Origin: Rhodovulum sp. P5
Lineage (GTDB): Bacteria; Pseudomonadota; Alphaproteobacteria; Rhodobacterales; Rhodobacteraceae
Assembly (NCBI RefSeq): GCF_002079305.1
Contig: NZ_CP015039.1
Location: forward strand, 2,005,501 to 2,069,500
DNA length: 64,000 nucleotides
Direction of reading: 5' to 3'
Shown here piece by piece: positions 1 through 8,355 of the stretch. A program made the translations under genes and the position numbers. Position 1 is the first letter of the stretch; every line of letters starts with the position of its first letter. The notes under the pieces were generated by a model that was given only the letters and a program-made list of their open reading frames with translations, did no database searches and was not told the origin of the DNA.

Positions 1-171
1 GAGGAAGCCCGCGACCTTGCCATCGCCGAATCCCACGATCGCGTGGCGGAGTTGAGAAACCAGCTTCACCAGACCCAGGCCGAACTGGAGGCCGCGATGG
101 ACGGCCTGCGCGCCGCCCGACAGGAGGCGGAGGACCTGCGCGGCTACGTCGAACGGATGAACGCGGATTAA
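1..171 (+). CDS. C-terminal end of an unidentified coiled-coil protein (partial)
   Basis: Frame 1 is open from the left edge to a TAA at 169-171, giving the last 56 residues of a protein that begins outside the window. The visible part is charged and helical, rich in Glu, Ala, Arg and Gln, with hydrophobic residues spaced as in a coiled coil and no Cys or catalytic motif. The stop overlaps the 3' end of moaE by 4 nt, tail to tail, which supports a real gene end. The family cannot be told from this fragment. Confidence 0.6.
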   Translation, partial: EEARDLAIAESHDRVAELRNQLHQTQAELEAAMDGLRAARQEAEDLRGYVERMNAD

Positions 172-611
172 TACTGCCAGCGGTCGAGGGCTGTTTCGTC
201 CTCGTCCTTCGCGGCAACCCAAGCCGCCCCGTCGCGCCCGAATTCCTTCTTCCAGAAGGGCGCGCGGGATTTCAGGTAATCCATCAGGAATTCTGCCGCG
301 GCGAAGGCATCGGCCCGGTGCGGGGCGGCGGTTGCGACCATCATGATCGTCTCTCCCGTCCGCAATTCGCCGTAGCGGTGGATAACAAGGCAATCTTCAA
401 GCGCCCAGCGCGCCCCGGCCTCGGCCGCGATCTTTTCCAGCGCGCGCTCTGTCATGCCGGGGTAGTGTTCCAGCACCATCCGGTCCAGCCCGCCATCGTC
501 GCGCACGATCCCGGCAAAGGTAACGACGGCACCCGCGGTCGTGCGGTCGCGGGCAAAGGCCCCGCACTCGGCCCCATAGTCGAACGGATCGGATTGAACG
601 CGGATATCCAA
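168..611 (-). CDS. moaE: Molybdopterin synthase catalytic (large) subunit MoaE
   Basis: MoaE takes sulfur from the MoaD thiocarboxylate and inserts it into precursor Z (cPMP) to form molybdopterin in the cytoplasm. The 147-residue protein has the family landmarks: the HYPGM segment near residue 49, HRYG near 78, and the catalytic lysine region YLKSRAPFWKKE near 112-123 (K114, K121, K122). The start that restores a full N-terminus is TTG at 609-611; no ATG or GTG gives a sensible length. It lies 4 nt after the moaD stop, so the two subunits are translationally coupled in one operon with pgsA and uvrC. The TTG start is unusual among its neighbours. Confidence 0.95.
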   Translation of the reverse strand: MDIRVQSDPFDYGAECGAFARDRTTAGAVVTFAGIVRDDGGLDRMVLEHYPGMTERALEKIAAEAGARWALEDCLVIHRYGELRTGETIMMVATAAPHRADAFAAAEFLMDYLKSRAPFWKKEFGRDGAAWVAAKDEDETALDRWQY

Positions 612-615
612 GGGC

Positions 616-864
616 TTACCCCCCGGTCATCGGCGGGAAGAAGGCGATCTCACGCACACCGGCCAACGGCGCGTCGAACTCGGCAAGCTCCTGATCGACC
701 GCCACACGCAGCGCCGACAGGTCCGCAAAGGCGACGGCATAGCGTTCCTCTCGCGCCTTCAGTTCCTCCACCAGATCGGCAACGGTGGCCGCTGTGGTCT
801 CGATCCGCTCCTTGGGCAGCCCGATCCGCTCCCGCACCCACGCGAAATAAAGCACGTCGATCAT
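616..864 (-). CDS. moaD: Molybdopterin synthase sulfur carrier subunit MoaD
   Basis: MoaD is the small ubiquitin-like sulfur carrier of molybdopterin synthase; its C-terminal Gly-Gly is adenylated and converted to a thiocarboxylate. The 82-residue protein has a beta-grasp pattern and ends in FFPPMTGG, the required double-glycine tail. I use the ATG at 862-864 rather than a longer upstream frame because it overlaps the pgsA stop as ATGA and gives the usual family length. It is followed 4 nt later by moaE. Confidence 0.93.
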   Translation of the reverse strand: MIDVLYFAWVRERIGLPKERIETTAATVADLVEELKAREERYAVAFADLSALRVAVDQELAEFDAPLAGVREIAFFPPMTGG

Positions 865-1424
865 CGCGGGGTCTCTCGCAGATAGGGCCATGCCTTTATG
901 AAGTAATCGCCCCCGGAAAGCAGCGTCAGCGCCGCGGCGACCAGCAGCAGCGCGCTTCCCAGAAAGGCAACCGCCGCGAACGGCAGCAGGCCATAGGCCA
1001 GTAGCACCGTGATCGCCACCATCTGGACGGTGGTCTTCCACTTGGCAAGCTTCGTCACCTTGAGCTGCCCCGCCTGGGCCCCCAGAAACTCCCGCAGGCC
1101 GGACACGAAGACCTCCCGAAACAGGATCACGGTCGCGGCAAGGGTCAGCCAGACGGCCATGTCATGGCGCGCCACGATCACAAGCAGAGCGACCAGAACC
1201 ATCGCCTTGTCGGCGATCGGGTCGATCATCGCGCCAAACCGCGTTGTCAGGTGCCATTTCCGGGCAAGATAGCCGTCGAACCAGTCGGTGACGGAGGCCG
1301 CGACGAACAGGGTCACCGCGACCAGATCGGCCACGGGACTCTCCCACAGGAAATAGGCCAGCGGCAGAAGGGGCGCGGCCAGCAGGCGCAGGACCGTCAG
1401 GATATTGGGCAGAGTCCATCTCAT
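861..1424 (-). CDS. pgsA: CDP-diacylglycerol--glycerol-3-phosphate 3-phosphatidyltransferase
   Basis: PgsA makes phosphatidylglycerophosphate from CDP-diacylglycerol and glycerol 3-phosphate in the inner membrane, the first committed step to phosphatidylglycerol and cardiolipin. The 187-residue protein carries the CDP-alcohol phosphotransferase signature DG-x2-AR-x8-G-x3-D-x3-D at residues 50-72, and four to five hydrophobic membrane segments follow. It sits between uvrC and moaD; its TGA overlaps the moaD ATG by 4 nt. Length and motif match the family. Confidence 0.95.
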   Translation of the reverse strand: MRWTLPNILTVLRLLAAPLLPLAYFLWESPVADLVAVTLFVAASVTDWFDGYLARKWHLTTRFGAMIDPIADKAMVLVALLVIVARHDMAVWLTLAATVILFREVFVSGLREFLGAQAGQLKVTKLAKWKTTVQMVAITVLLAYGLLPFAAVAFLGSALLLVAAALTLLSGGDYFIKAWPYLRETPR

Positions 1425-1441
1425 GGTCCGCTCTTAACCTG

Positions 1442-3310
1442 TCAGCCGCGCTCATGGAAGAAGCCGTAGATGGTTTCGGCCAGACTGTCCGAGATTCCGT
1501 CAACGGCCTTGAGATCGGCCAGCCCGGCGCGGGCCACCGCCTTGGCGCTGCCGAAGTGGGTCAGAAGCGCGCGCTTGCGCGTGGCGCCGACTCCGGGGAT
1601 CTCGTCCAGCGGCGTCGCGCCGACCGCCTTGGCCCGTTTCTGGCGATGGGCGCCGATGGCAAAGCGGTGCGCCTCGTCCCGCAGGCGCTGGGTGAAGTAG
1701 AGCACCGGGTCATTGTGCTTCAGCGCAAAGGGGCGTTGCCCGGGGCGGTGGAATTCCTCTTTGCCTGCGTCGCGGTCGATGCCCTTGGCCACGCCCACAA
1801 CGGGGATGTCCTCCACCCCCAGGTCGCCCATGATCCCGGCCACGGCCCCCACCTGCCCGGCCCCACCGTCGATCAACAGCAGGTCGGGCCATGTCTCGCC
1901 CTCCCGATCGGGGTCTTCCTTCAGCAGGCGATGGAAACGGCGGGTCAGGACCTCTTTCATCATGCCGAAATCGTCGCCGGGGGTCAGATCCTCGCCCCGG
2001 ATGTTGAACTTGCGGTACTGGCTTTTCAGGAACCCCTCGGGTCCCGCGACCACCATCGCACCCACCGCATTGGTGCCCTGAATGTGCGAGTTGTCGTAGA
2101 TCTCGATCCGCTTGGGCGGGGCGTCCAGCCCGAACGCCTCGGCCATGCCCGCCAACAGCTTGCCCTGCGCCGCGCTCTCGGCCAGCTTGCGGCCAAGACT
2201 TTCACGGGCATTCCGCGCGGCGTTGGCGACCAGTTCGGCCTTTTCACCGCGCTGGGGCATCGCGATGTCGACCTTGCGGCCCGCACGTTCCGACAGGGCC
2301 TCGGCCATCAGGTCGCGATCCTCGATGTCATGGGACAGAAGGATCAGCCGGGGCGGTTCCTTGTTGTCGTAGAACTGGCCAAGGAAGCCGCGCAGCACCT
2401 CGGCCTCTTCCGCGCCTGCCCCGGTCTTGGGATAGTAGTCGCGGTTGCCCCAGTTCTGGTTGGCGCGGATGAAGAAGACCTGCACGCAGGCCTGACCCCC
2501 TTCCATATGCAGCGCGACGACATCGCCCTCCGCCACGCCCCGCGGGTTGATGCCTTGCGCCGACTGCACCTGTGTCAGCGCCCGGATCCGGTCCCGCAGG
2601 GCCGCGGCGCGCTCGAACTCCAGCGCCTCGCTTGCCGCTTCCATCTCGCGGGCCAGCGCCTCTTGCACACCGGTCGACTTGCCTTGCAGGAAGCGCTCGG
2701 CATCCTTGACCGCGGCGGCATACTCCGCCCTGTCGACACGCCCCACGCAGGGCGCGCTGCACCGCTTGATCTGATACAGCAGACAGGGCCGCGTGCGGCT
2801 GTCGAAGACGGAGTCAGAGCAGTTGCGCAGCAGGAACACCTTCTGAAGCTGGTTCAGCGTGCGGTTCACCGCACCCGCGCTGGCGAACGGGCCGAAATAG
2901 GCGCCCTTCTCGGTCTTGGCGCCACGGTGCTTCTTGATCTGCGGGAACGGGTGATCCTTGGGGATCAGGATGTTCGGAAAGCTCTTGTCGTCGCGCAACA
3001 GCACGTTGTAGCGCGGCTTGAGCTGCTTGATGAGGTTCTGCTCAAGCAGCAGCGCCTCGGTTTCGGTCCGCGTCGTCAGGAACATCATCGCGGCGGTTTC
3101 GCGGATCATCCGCGCAATCCGGGGGCTGTGCCCCGACGGTTTGGCATAGTTCGCCACGCGCTTTTTCAGGCTTTTCGCCTTGCCGACATAAAGCACGCGC
3201 GCCTGCGCATCGAGCATCCGGTAGACCCCCGGCGAGTTGTCGAGCGTCGCGAGATAGGACTGGATGCAGGCATGGCCCGTGGGCCGCGCCTCTGGCGCAC
3301 TGGACGTCAT
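1442..3310 (-). CDS. uvrC: Excinuclease ABC subunit C
   Basis: UvrC makes both incisions around bulky DNA lesions in nucleotide excision repair after UvrB loading. The 622-residue protein has an N-terminal GIY-YIG nuclease (GVY at 28-30, YVG at 41-43), a cysteine cluster in the middle, the UVR domain that contacts UvrB, the RNase-H-like 5' nuclease region and a C-terminal helix-hairpin-helix region (EIPGVG). The frame stays open to 3484, but the ATG at 3308-3310 gives the normal length and N-terminus; the upstream extension is AT-rich and unlike the protein. It starts a leftward block continuing with pgsA, moaD and moaE. Confidence 0.96.
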   Translation of the reverse strand: MTSSAPEARPTGHACIQSYLATLDNSPGVYRMLDAQARVLYVGKAKSLKKRVANYAKPSGHSPRIARMIRETAAMMFLTTRTETEALLLEQNLIKQLKPRYNVLLRDDKSFPNILIPKDHPFPQIKKHRGAKTEKGAYFGPFASAGAVNRTLNQLQKVFLLRNCSDSVFDSRTRPCLLYQIKRCSAPCVGRVDRAEYAAAVKDAERFLQGKSTGVQEALAREMEAASEALEFERAAALRDRIRALTQVQSAQGINPRGVAEGDVVALHMEGGQACVQVFFIRANQNWGNRDYYPKTGAGAEEAEVLRGFLGQFYDNKEPPRLILLSHDIEDRDLMAEALSERAGRKVDIAMPQRGEKAELVANAARNARESLGRKLAESAAQGKLLAGMAEAFGLDAPPKRIEIYDNSHIQGTNAVGAMVVAGPEGFLKSQYRKFNIRGEDLTPGDDFGMMKEVLTRRFHRLLKEDPDREGETWPDLLLIDGGAGQVGAVAGIMGDLGVEDIPVVGVAKGIDRDAGKEEFHRPGQRPFALKHNDPVLYFTQRLRDEAHRFAIGAHRQKRAKAVGATPLDEIPGVGATRKRALLTHFGSAKAVARAGLADLKAVDGISDSLAETIYGFFHERG

Positions 3311-3612
3311 GGTCAAGAGATCGTGATTCCGGTCACTGGCTGCAAGAATATGGCACGACGGGCAAGGAAAAACATGTCCACCACTTCTGTGGATAAGTTT
3401 GCGGGCAACTTCGGGCTCACTGGAATTTTCCCTTGTTTTTCTTAGGCCTTCAATGACTTGCCTGATTTTTGGGCGACATTTCAAGCCATTGATTTTGCTT
3501 TATAATTTTTCGAGGTGCCGGCAAGGCCTTGAATATATTAAAGAAAAATTCATACTTTCGTAACAAATCTTTCATCGGTGGAAAAGTTAACGCCGCACCC
3601 CCGGAGTCGGGG

Positions 3613-4395
3613 TCATTCCACGCCCAGAACGTCCGGCGTCTGCCAAGCAAGATGTTGGCCGCCATCGACGCAGATCAACTGTCCGGTGACGGCCGGGGCG
3701 TTGATGAAATAATCCAGCGCGGCACAGATATCGTCCGGGTTTGCGCCGCGTTCCAGCACCGTCGCGGCGCGCTGACGGGCGAAATGGTCCTCCGACTGGC
3801 GTCCGCCGCGCAAGGTCGGGCCCGGGCCGATGGCATTGACGCGGATCGCGGGGGCAAGGGCCTGTGCCGCGGTGCGGGTGAACGCCCACAGCCCCATCTT
3901 CGCGATCGTGTATGTCATGAATTCGGGCGTGGGCTTCAGAACCCGCTGGTCGATCATGTTGACGATCAGGCCCGAGGCCCGGGGTTCGCCGTTTTCGCAG
4001 GCATCCGCGGCCGGGGCCTGCGACGCGAAATGCTGGGTCAGCACGAAAGGCGCCCGCAGGTTGGAGCCGATATGGCGATCCCAGCTTTCGCGCGTCGCGG
4101 TATGGATCGTGTCGTATTCGAAGATCGAGGCGTTGTTGACAAGGACCGTCAGCGGCCCGCCCAGCACCTCTGCCGCGCGGCCGATCAACGTGTCGGCCTG
4201 GTCCTCATCCAGCAGGTCGGCCTCCAGCGCCTGTGCCTTACGGCCCATGGCGCGCAGGGCAGAGACGACCTCTTCGGCATCCTCGGCGCCACTGGCGTAG
4301 TGAACGGCAACATCGAAGCCGCCCGCCCCAAGATGCAGCGCCATGGCACGGCCCAAGCGCCGCGCCCCCCCGGTCACCAAGGCCCGGCCGGTCAT
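3613..4395 (-). CDS. SDR oxidoreductase of the pteridine reductase type (FolM/PTR1-like)
   Basis: A 260-residue short-chain dehydrogenase. The nucleotide site is TGGARRLG at residues 8-15; the arginine at that place is the TGxxxRxG signature of NADPH-dependent pteridine reductases. The usual catalytic Ser is absent: Asp149 lies 13 residues before Tyr162, and Lys166 completes YxxxK, the same Asp/Tyr/Lys spacing as in PTR1. This argues for reduction of dihydropterin or dihydrofolate rather than a sugar or fatty acid. The ATG at 4393-4395 overlaps the antiporter stop by 4 nt. The exact substrate is inferred, not shown. Confidence 0.85.
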   Translation of the reverse strand: MTGRALVTGGARRLGRAMALHLGAGGFDVAVHYASGAEDAEEVVSALRAMGRKAQALEADLLDEDQADTLIGRAAEVLGGPLTVLVNNASIFEYDTIHTATRESWDRHIGSNLRAPFVLTQHFASQAPAADACENGEPRASGLIVNMIDQRVLKPTPEFMTYTIAKMGLWAFTRTAAQALAPAIRVNAIGPGPTLRGGRQSEDHFARQRAATVLERGANPDDICAALDYFINAPAVTGQLICVDGGQHLAWQTPDVLGVE

Positions 4396-5366
4396 ACCAG
4401 CACCACCACAAGGTAAGCGACGTAGAGCAGGACGAAGACCACGCCCCAAGCCCGGTTCAACGGCCATTTCCAGAACACGAACGGCGTCAGCAGGACCGAA
4501 GCCGCCAGCATCACCCAAAGGTCAAAGCGCAGCATTTCGGGCGGAACATCGATCCGGCCCACAAGGCTGGCGATACCCACAATGGCCAACAGGTTGAACA
4601 TGTTCGACCCGATCACATTGCCCAGCGCCACATCGGCCTGACGGCGCAGCGCCGCCATGACGGTCGTCGCCAGTTCCGGCAGGGACGTGCCGATGGCCAC
4701 GAGCGTCAGGCCGATCACGGTCTCAGAGACACCGATTTCGCGCGCGATACTGACCGAGCTGTCGACCAGCAGATCCGCGCCCAGCGGCAGGCCGATCAGG
4801 CCAAGCAGCAAGAAGACCGAAATCTTTCCCCAGCCAAGGCCGGGATCCGCGCCTTCGACCTCCTCTTCTTCCTCCGCGTCGCGCGCCGCCGCGTCACGGG
4901 CGGTCTGTTCGCGCCTGTGGCTCCGCGCGGACAGGAAGGCATCGGCCAGCACGGCCCCCAGCGCCAGAAGAAGGCCCAAGCCGTGGATCCATGTGATCGG
5001 ACCGATCATGCAGATGAAGATGAAGAAGACCGATGCCATCAGCATCATCACGAAGGTGCGTCTGGTGTCGCATTCCGCGGTCCTCAGCCCCGTGATCAAT
5101 GCGGGGATCCCCAGAACCAGCAACACGTTGGCGGTGTTCGACCCCACGACATTGCCCAGCGCGATCCCCGGCGCATTGTCCAGAACCGCCTTGACCCCGA
5201 TCAGCAGTTCCGGGGCGGAGGTGCCGAACGCCACGATGGTCAGGCTGACGATCAGCGCCGGCACACCCAGCCGAAGCGACAGGTTGACCGCGCCCCTGAC
5301 CAGACTGTCCCCGGCCAGAAGTAGCAGCGCAAGCCCCAGCCCCGCGAAGGCAAGATCGGACGCCAT
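4392..5366 (-). CDS. Calcium/sodium antiporter of the CaCA family (YrbG-like)
   Basis: A 324-residue inner-membrane exchanger with two homologous halves. The alpha-repeats are visible: FGTSAPELLIG near residues 47-57 with GNVVGSN soon after, and IGTSLPELATT with GNVIGSNMFN in the second half. The acidic residues in these GTSxPE motifs bind the exchanged cation. The halves are separated by a charged cytoplasmic loop rich in Glu and Arg. It probably exchanges Ca2+ for Na+ or H+, though cation preference cannot be read from sequence. It is coupled to the SDR gene by a 4-nt overlap. Confidence 0.9.
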   Translation of the reverse strand: MASDLAFAGLGLALLLLAGDSLVRGAVNLSLRLGVPALIVSLTIVAFGTSAPELLIGVKAVLDNAPGIALGNVVGSNTANVLLVLGIPALITGLRTAECDTRRTFVMMLMASVFFIFICMIGPITWIHGLGLLLALGAVLADAFLSARSHRREQTARDAAARDAEEEEEVEGADPGLGWGKISVFLLLGLIGLPLGADLLVDSSVSIAREIGVSETVIGLTLVAIGTSLPELATTVMAALRRQADVALGNVIGSNMFNLLAIVGIASLVGRIDVPPEMLRFDLWVMLAASVLLTPFVFWKWPLNRAWGVVFVLLYVAYLVVVLV

Positions 5367-5372
5367 GTGCCC

Positions 5373-5555
5373 CTAGCCCTTGCCACAGGGGCATGGGCCC
5401 CCGCCGATCCTGTGGCGCCCACAATGGGGGCATTTCGCGGGTATCGCGCGACGAAAGGCGATCCGCCGCCCCACGGGACCGGGCAGGCGCAATTTGCCGA
5501 ACATGGCCAGCACGGCCATCCCGATCAGGAACAGGGAGACGATCTTGATTATCAT
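5373..5555 (-). CDS. Small membrane protein with a C-terminal zinc-ribbon-like cysteine cluster
   Basis: A 60-residue protein with one N-terminal transmembrane helix (about residues 3-20) followed by a basic stretch and a short cysteine-rich tail: CPHC, then CPC near the end, a pattern that could hold one zinc. It is packed between the S49 peptidase (3 nt downstream of that gene's stop) and the antiporter (6 nt), so it is probably co-transcribed. I do not recognise a named family; the tight spacing and intact frame argue that it is real. Confidence 0.65.
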   Translation of the reverse strand: MIIKIVSLFLIGMAVLAMFGKLRLPGPVGRRIAFRRAIPAKCPHCGRHRIGGGPCPCGKG

Positions 5556-5558
5556 GTG

Positions 5559-6362
5559 CTACAGCCCATAGCGCGACCAGAGTTGACGGGCCTCGAACTC
5601 CTCGACACTATCGGCCACGATCCGGGCCCCAAGCAAGGGGATGAGGGAGCGCCGCGGCGCATGGCGGGAAAAGCGGACCTTGTCGCCGTACTTCTCTTTC
5701 ATCACCGGCACCAGATGCCCAACACCGTCGGCCAGCCCCTTGTCGACCGCATGCTGCCCGACCCAGACATCGCCGGTGAACAGGTCGTCGTCCGGCTTCA
5801 GCCGGTCGCCCCGGCGGCTGCGGACATGGGCCTTGAACGCCTCGTGGATCGGCGTCTGCAACCGTATCAGCTTGTCCACATCCTCCGGCTTTTCGGGTTT
5901 GAACGGGTCGAGGAAGCTCTTGCTTTCGCCGGCCGTGTGCACGCGCCGCTCGATCCCATAGCGGGCGATCAGGTCCTGAAAGCCGAAGCCGGCGTAGATC
6001 ACCCCGATCGACCCCACGATGGACGAGGCATCGACCCAGATCTCATCCGCGGCGCAGGCCAGCCAGTACCCGCCCGAGGCGGCCACATCCTCGACAAAGG
6101 CATGGACCGGGATGTCATGTTCATCGGCAAGCCGCCGGATGCGCGCGGCGATCAGCGCGCTTTGCGCGGGCGAACCGCCGGGGGAATTCACGATCAGGGC
6201 CACCGCATCGGGCTTGCCGCGCTTGAACGCCCGCTCGATCGCCGGGGCGAGGCCTGCATCGGACAAGCTGCCGGTGCCGCGTGGATTGGCTGCGATGGTG
6301 CCTGACAGGCGGATCACCGCGACAAGCGGGTCGGATTTGACGAAGGGGATCCAGCGTTTCAT
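5559..6362 (-). CDS. S49 family serine peptidase (SppA/SohB type)
   Basis: A 267-residue single-domain peptidase of the signal-peptide-peptidase family. The Ser-Lys dyad is readable: Ser96 in AASGGYW and Lys148 in ESKSFLDPF, a separation of 52 residues, the same as in Bacillus SppA (S147/K199, from family knowledge). NSPGGSP near residue 59 forms the substrate groove. No clear N-terminal membrane anchor is seen. The ATG at 6360-6362 is chosen because homologues start with this segment; the long upstream extension is intergenic. First gene of the leftward group ending with uvrC. Confidence 0.9.
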   Translation of the reverse strand: MKRWIPFVKSDPLVAVIRLSGTIAANPRGTGSLSDAGLAPAIERAFKRGKPDAVALIVNSPGGSPAQSALIAARIRRLADEHDIPVHAFVEDVAASGGYWLACAADEIWVDASSIVGSIGVIYAGFGFQDLIARYGIERRVHTAGESKSFLDPFKPEKPEDVDKLIRLQTPIHEAFKAHVRSRRGDRLKPDDDLFTGDVWVGQHAVDKGLADGVGHLVPVMKEKYGDKVRFSRHAPRRSLIPLLGARIVADSVEEFEARQLWSRYGL

Positions 6363-6458
6363 GTCCCGCCATGTAGAGTGGTGGCCAGCCGCGAACAAGG
6401 CACACGAAATAATGCAGGGAATTATTGACAGGGCTGCCCCCGAAAAAGACCACGGGCG

Positions 6459-6486
6459 TTGACAGGGCGCGCCGCATCTGTATAAG
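6459..6486 (+). promoter_or_regulatory. Sigma-70 type promoter for rpsD
   Basis: A perfect -35 hexamer TTGACA (6459-6464), a 16-nt spacer and a -10 hexamer TATAAG (6481-6486, five of six matches). Transcription would start near 6492, leaving a leader of about 150 nt before rpsD. It is the best consensus promoter in the window, as expected for a ribosomal protein gene. Confidence 0.75.
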
Positions 6487-6489
6487 CGC

Positions 6490-6640
6490 GCCATTCCCGG
6501 CCCTGCGGTCGGGCTTTTCATTGGTGTTGGTGGCCCCCGCAAGGGGATACCTGTCAGGCCCGGGCCAGATTGGATCGGTGCCAGAGGACAACGCCCTTCA
6601 TAGCCGCCCGCGGGCGGCGCCCTGTTGAAGGAGATCAGCC
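6490..6640 (+). promoter_or_regulatory. Structured rpsD mRNA leader
   Basis: About 150 nt between the promoter and the rpsD start. It can form a CCGGCC/GGTCGG hairpin near 6497, a CCCC-GCAA-GGGG stem with a GNRA tetraloop near 6533, and a perfect 16-nt palindrome at 6603-6618 just before the ribosome-binding site AAGGAG (6628-6633). Such a leader is a reasonable site for autoregulation by S4, but I cannot match it to a described leader class. Confidence 0.4.
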
Positions 6641-7261
6641 GTGACCAAACGCACGTCTGCCAAGTACAAGATCGACCGCCGGATGGGTGAAAACATCTGG
6701 GGCCGTCCGAAATCCCCGGTCAACCGCCGCGAATACGGCCCCGGCCAGCACGGCCAACGCCGCAAGGGCAAGATGTCCGACTTCGGCCTGCAGCTGCGCG
6801 CCAAACAGAAGCTGAAGGGCTATTACGGCGACCTGACCGAAAAACAGTTCCGCCGCATCTTTGCCGAAGCGGAACGTGTGCGCGGCGACACCGGTGAGAT
6901 CCTCATCGGCCTGCTGGAACGCCGTCTCGACACCGTCGTCTATCGCGCGAAGTTCGTCCCCACGATCTTTGCCGCGCGCCAGTTCGTGAACCACGGCCAT
7001 GTGCTGGTGAACGGCCAGCGCGTGAACATCCCCTCCTACCGCGTGAAGGAAGGCGATGTGGTCGAGGTGCGCGAAAAATCCCGTCAGATGGCTGCGCTGC
7101 TTGAATCCGTGCAGCTGGCCGAACGCGACGTGCCGGACTATGTCGAAGCCGATCATTCCAAGATGACCGCGAAATTCGTGCGTACCCCGGGTCTGGCCGA
7201 TGTGCCCTACCCGGTTCACATGGAACCGAACCTCGTCATCGAATACTACGCGCAGAACTGA
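6641..7261 (+). CDS. rpsD: 30S ribosomal protein S4
   Basis: S4 is a primary 16S rRNA binding protein that nucleates 30S assembly. The 206-residue protein has the conserved N-terminal S4 region, the S4 RNA-binding domain ([15 protein letters not shown] followed by [14 protein letters not shown]) and the usual C-terminal segment ending EYYAQN. Translation starts at GTG with AAGGAG 7 nt upstream. No zinc-knuckle cysteines are present, as in other proteobacterial S4 proteins. It is a single-gene unit with its own promoter and terminator, outside the alpha operon. Confidence 0.98.
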   Translation: MTKRTSAKYKIDRRMGENIWGRPKSPVNRREYGPGQHGQRRKGKMSDFGLQLRAKQKLKGYYGDLTEKQFRRIFAEAERVRGDTGEILIGLLERRLDTVVYRAKFVPTIFAARQFVNHGHVLVNGQRVNIPSYRVKEGDVVEVREKSRQMAALLESVQLAERDVPDYVEADHSKMTAKFVRTPGLADVPYPVHMEPNLVIEYYAQN

Positions 7262-7284
7262 TCCTGCCGACCACTCACGACGTT

Positions 7285-7320
7285 ACGGCCCGCCGCCCTG
7301 CGCGCGGGCCGTTTTCGTTT
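7285..7320 (+). terminator. Rho-independent terminator of rpsD
   Basis: A 9-bp stem ACGGCCCGC/GCGGGCCGT (7285-7293 with 7304-7312), 10-nt loop, then TTTTCGTTT. It lies 24 nt after the rpsD stop. Confidence 0.85.
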
Positions 7321-7405
7321 GTCCTGCGGCCTCCTCACGGCTTGTCAGACCATCCGCGCCAAAGTATCTGCAGCCCCGCAAGCGTGTCTGTCCGGGAGTG
7401 CGGCA

Positions 7406-7942
7406 ATGTCTGAAAAACCGTCCGTCGAACGCGGGTTCGAAAAGGGCCTTTTCGCGGCGCGCTGGCTTATGGCGCCAATGTATCTGGGCCTGGCGATTGC
7501 CCTCGGCATGCTGACCGTGGTCTTCGTGCGCGAGCTTGCCTATTACCTTCCGCAAGTTCTTGAGATGAACAGCGAGAAGGCGATCCTTGTCATCCTGACG
7601 CTGATCGACCTGACGCTGGCCGGCAACCTGCTGCTGATCGTGTTGTTCTCGGGCTATGAAAGCTTCGTGTCGGAACTTGACATCGGCGACCATGTGGATC
7701 GGCCGGAATGGATGGGCACCGTCGATTTCTCGGCCATGAAGATGAAGCTGATCGCCTCCATCGTCGCGATCTCCGGGATCCATCTGCTGAAGCGGTTCAT
7801 GGAGATCGGTCAGGAAAAGGCGGACGCCATGTATGGCAATACCGAGCTTTTCTGGCTGGTGATCATCCATATCGTGTTCGTGCTGTCCGGCGTGCTGTTG
7901 GCCGCGATGGACTGGATGTCGGCCCGGGCCAAGAAGGGCTGA
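7406..7942 (+). CDS. UPF0114 (YqhA/TIGR00645) family membrane protein
   Basis: A 178-residue integral membrane protein with three to four hydrophobic segments (about residues 20-45, 55-78, 105-125 and 140-165). The sequence between helices (SGYESFVSELDIGDHVDRPEW) is typical of this family, whose function is unknown. I use the ATG at 7406 with GGGAG upstream, since the longer frame starting at 7319 would run through the rpsD terminator tail. It stands alone between rpsD and the aldehyde dehydrogenase gene. Confidence 0.88.
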   Translation: MSEKPSVERGFEKGLFAARWLMAPMYLGLAIALGMLTVVFVRELAYYLPQVLEMNSEKAILVILTLIDLTLAGNLLLIVLFSGYESFVSELDIGDHVDRPEWMGTVDFSAMKMKLIASIVAISGIHLLKRFMEIGQEKADAMYGNTELFWLVIIHIVFVLSGVLLAAMDWMSARAKKG

Positions 7943-8163
7943 CACAGCCCGCAGATTCGCGCATCGCGAAATTCAGGCGGCATTCTGACCGCGCGCCGAT
8001 GGTCCGCGACGGCGAAGGCGTGGTCCCGGTGGCAGTTTCCGTGACCCGATGAAGATCGGAACACTGGACATCCCCGCCCATCATCAGCGACCATCACGCC
8101 CGACGAACCCGACCATGAACGAGGTGCCCATCGGCTGCGGCGGCGCCCCCGGCTGTAGACGCC
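7943..8163. other. Intergenic stretch without a convincing gene
   Basis: Part of the 413-base interval between the UPF0114 gene and the aldehyde dehydrogenase gene. Frames here give only low-complexity Arg/Pro-rich translations. I see no clear promoter, terminator or RNA. The remaining part of the interval holds a possible short ORF. Confidence 0.5.
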
Positions 8164-8340
8164 GTGATCCTCCTGCCCGCCCATCTGGCACGACATGTCG
8201 GGGCGGTAGTGATGACCGCCTTGCTGGCATTCGCGCCGTCAAAGGTTCGGGCAGGCGAAACGATCACCGGCCACGACCCGGCCACCAAGGACGAGAAGCT
8301 CGAAAAATTCGCCGCATGGCACAAGACGAACAACCGCTGA
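8164..8340 (+). CDS. Possible small exported protein (58 aa)
   Basis: A 58-codon frame from GTG at 8164 (other starts GTG 8210, ATG 8213) to TGA at 8338-8340, ending 15 nt before the aldehyde dehydrogenase start. From the ATG the product begins with a short hydrophobic stretch (MTALLAFAPSKVRAG) that looks like a signal sequence, followed by a polar, lysine-rich tail. I recognise no family and see no strong ribosome-binding site. It could be a real leader or secreted peptide, or chance. Confidence 0.3.
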   Translation: MILLPAHLARHVGAVVMTALLAFAPSKVRAGETITGHDPATKDEKLEKFAAWHKTNNR

Positions 8341-8355
8341 CGCAAGGACTTCGAT

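Noticed and set aside
1454..3445. Long open frame (663 codons) on the plus strand opposite uvrC
   Set aside because: It is the antisense shadow of uvrC; the translation is His/Gly/Arg-rich without any family resemblance, and uvrC is unmistakable.
3450..3665. 71-codon minus-strand frame in the AT-richer gap upstream of uvrC
   Set aside because: It overlaps the 3' end of the SDR gene in another frame and the uvrC upstream region, has no ribosome-binding site and no family resemblance; the gap is better read as the uvrC control region.
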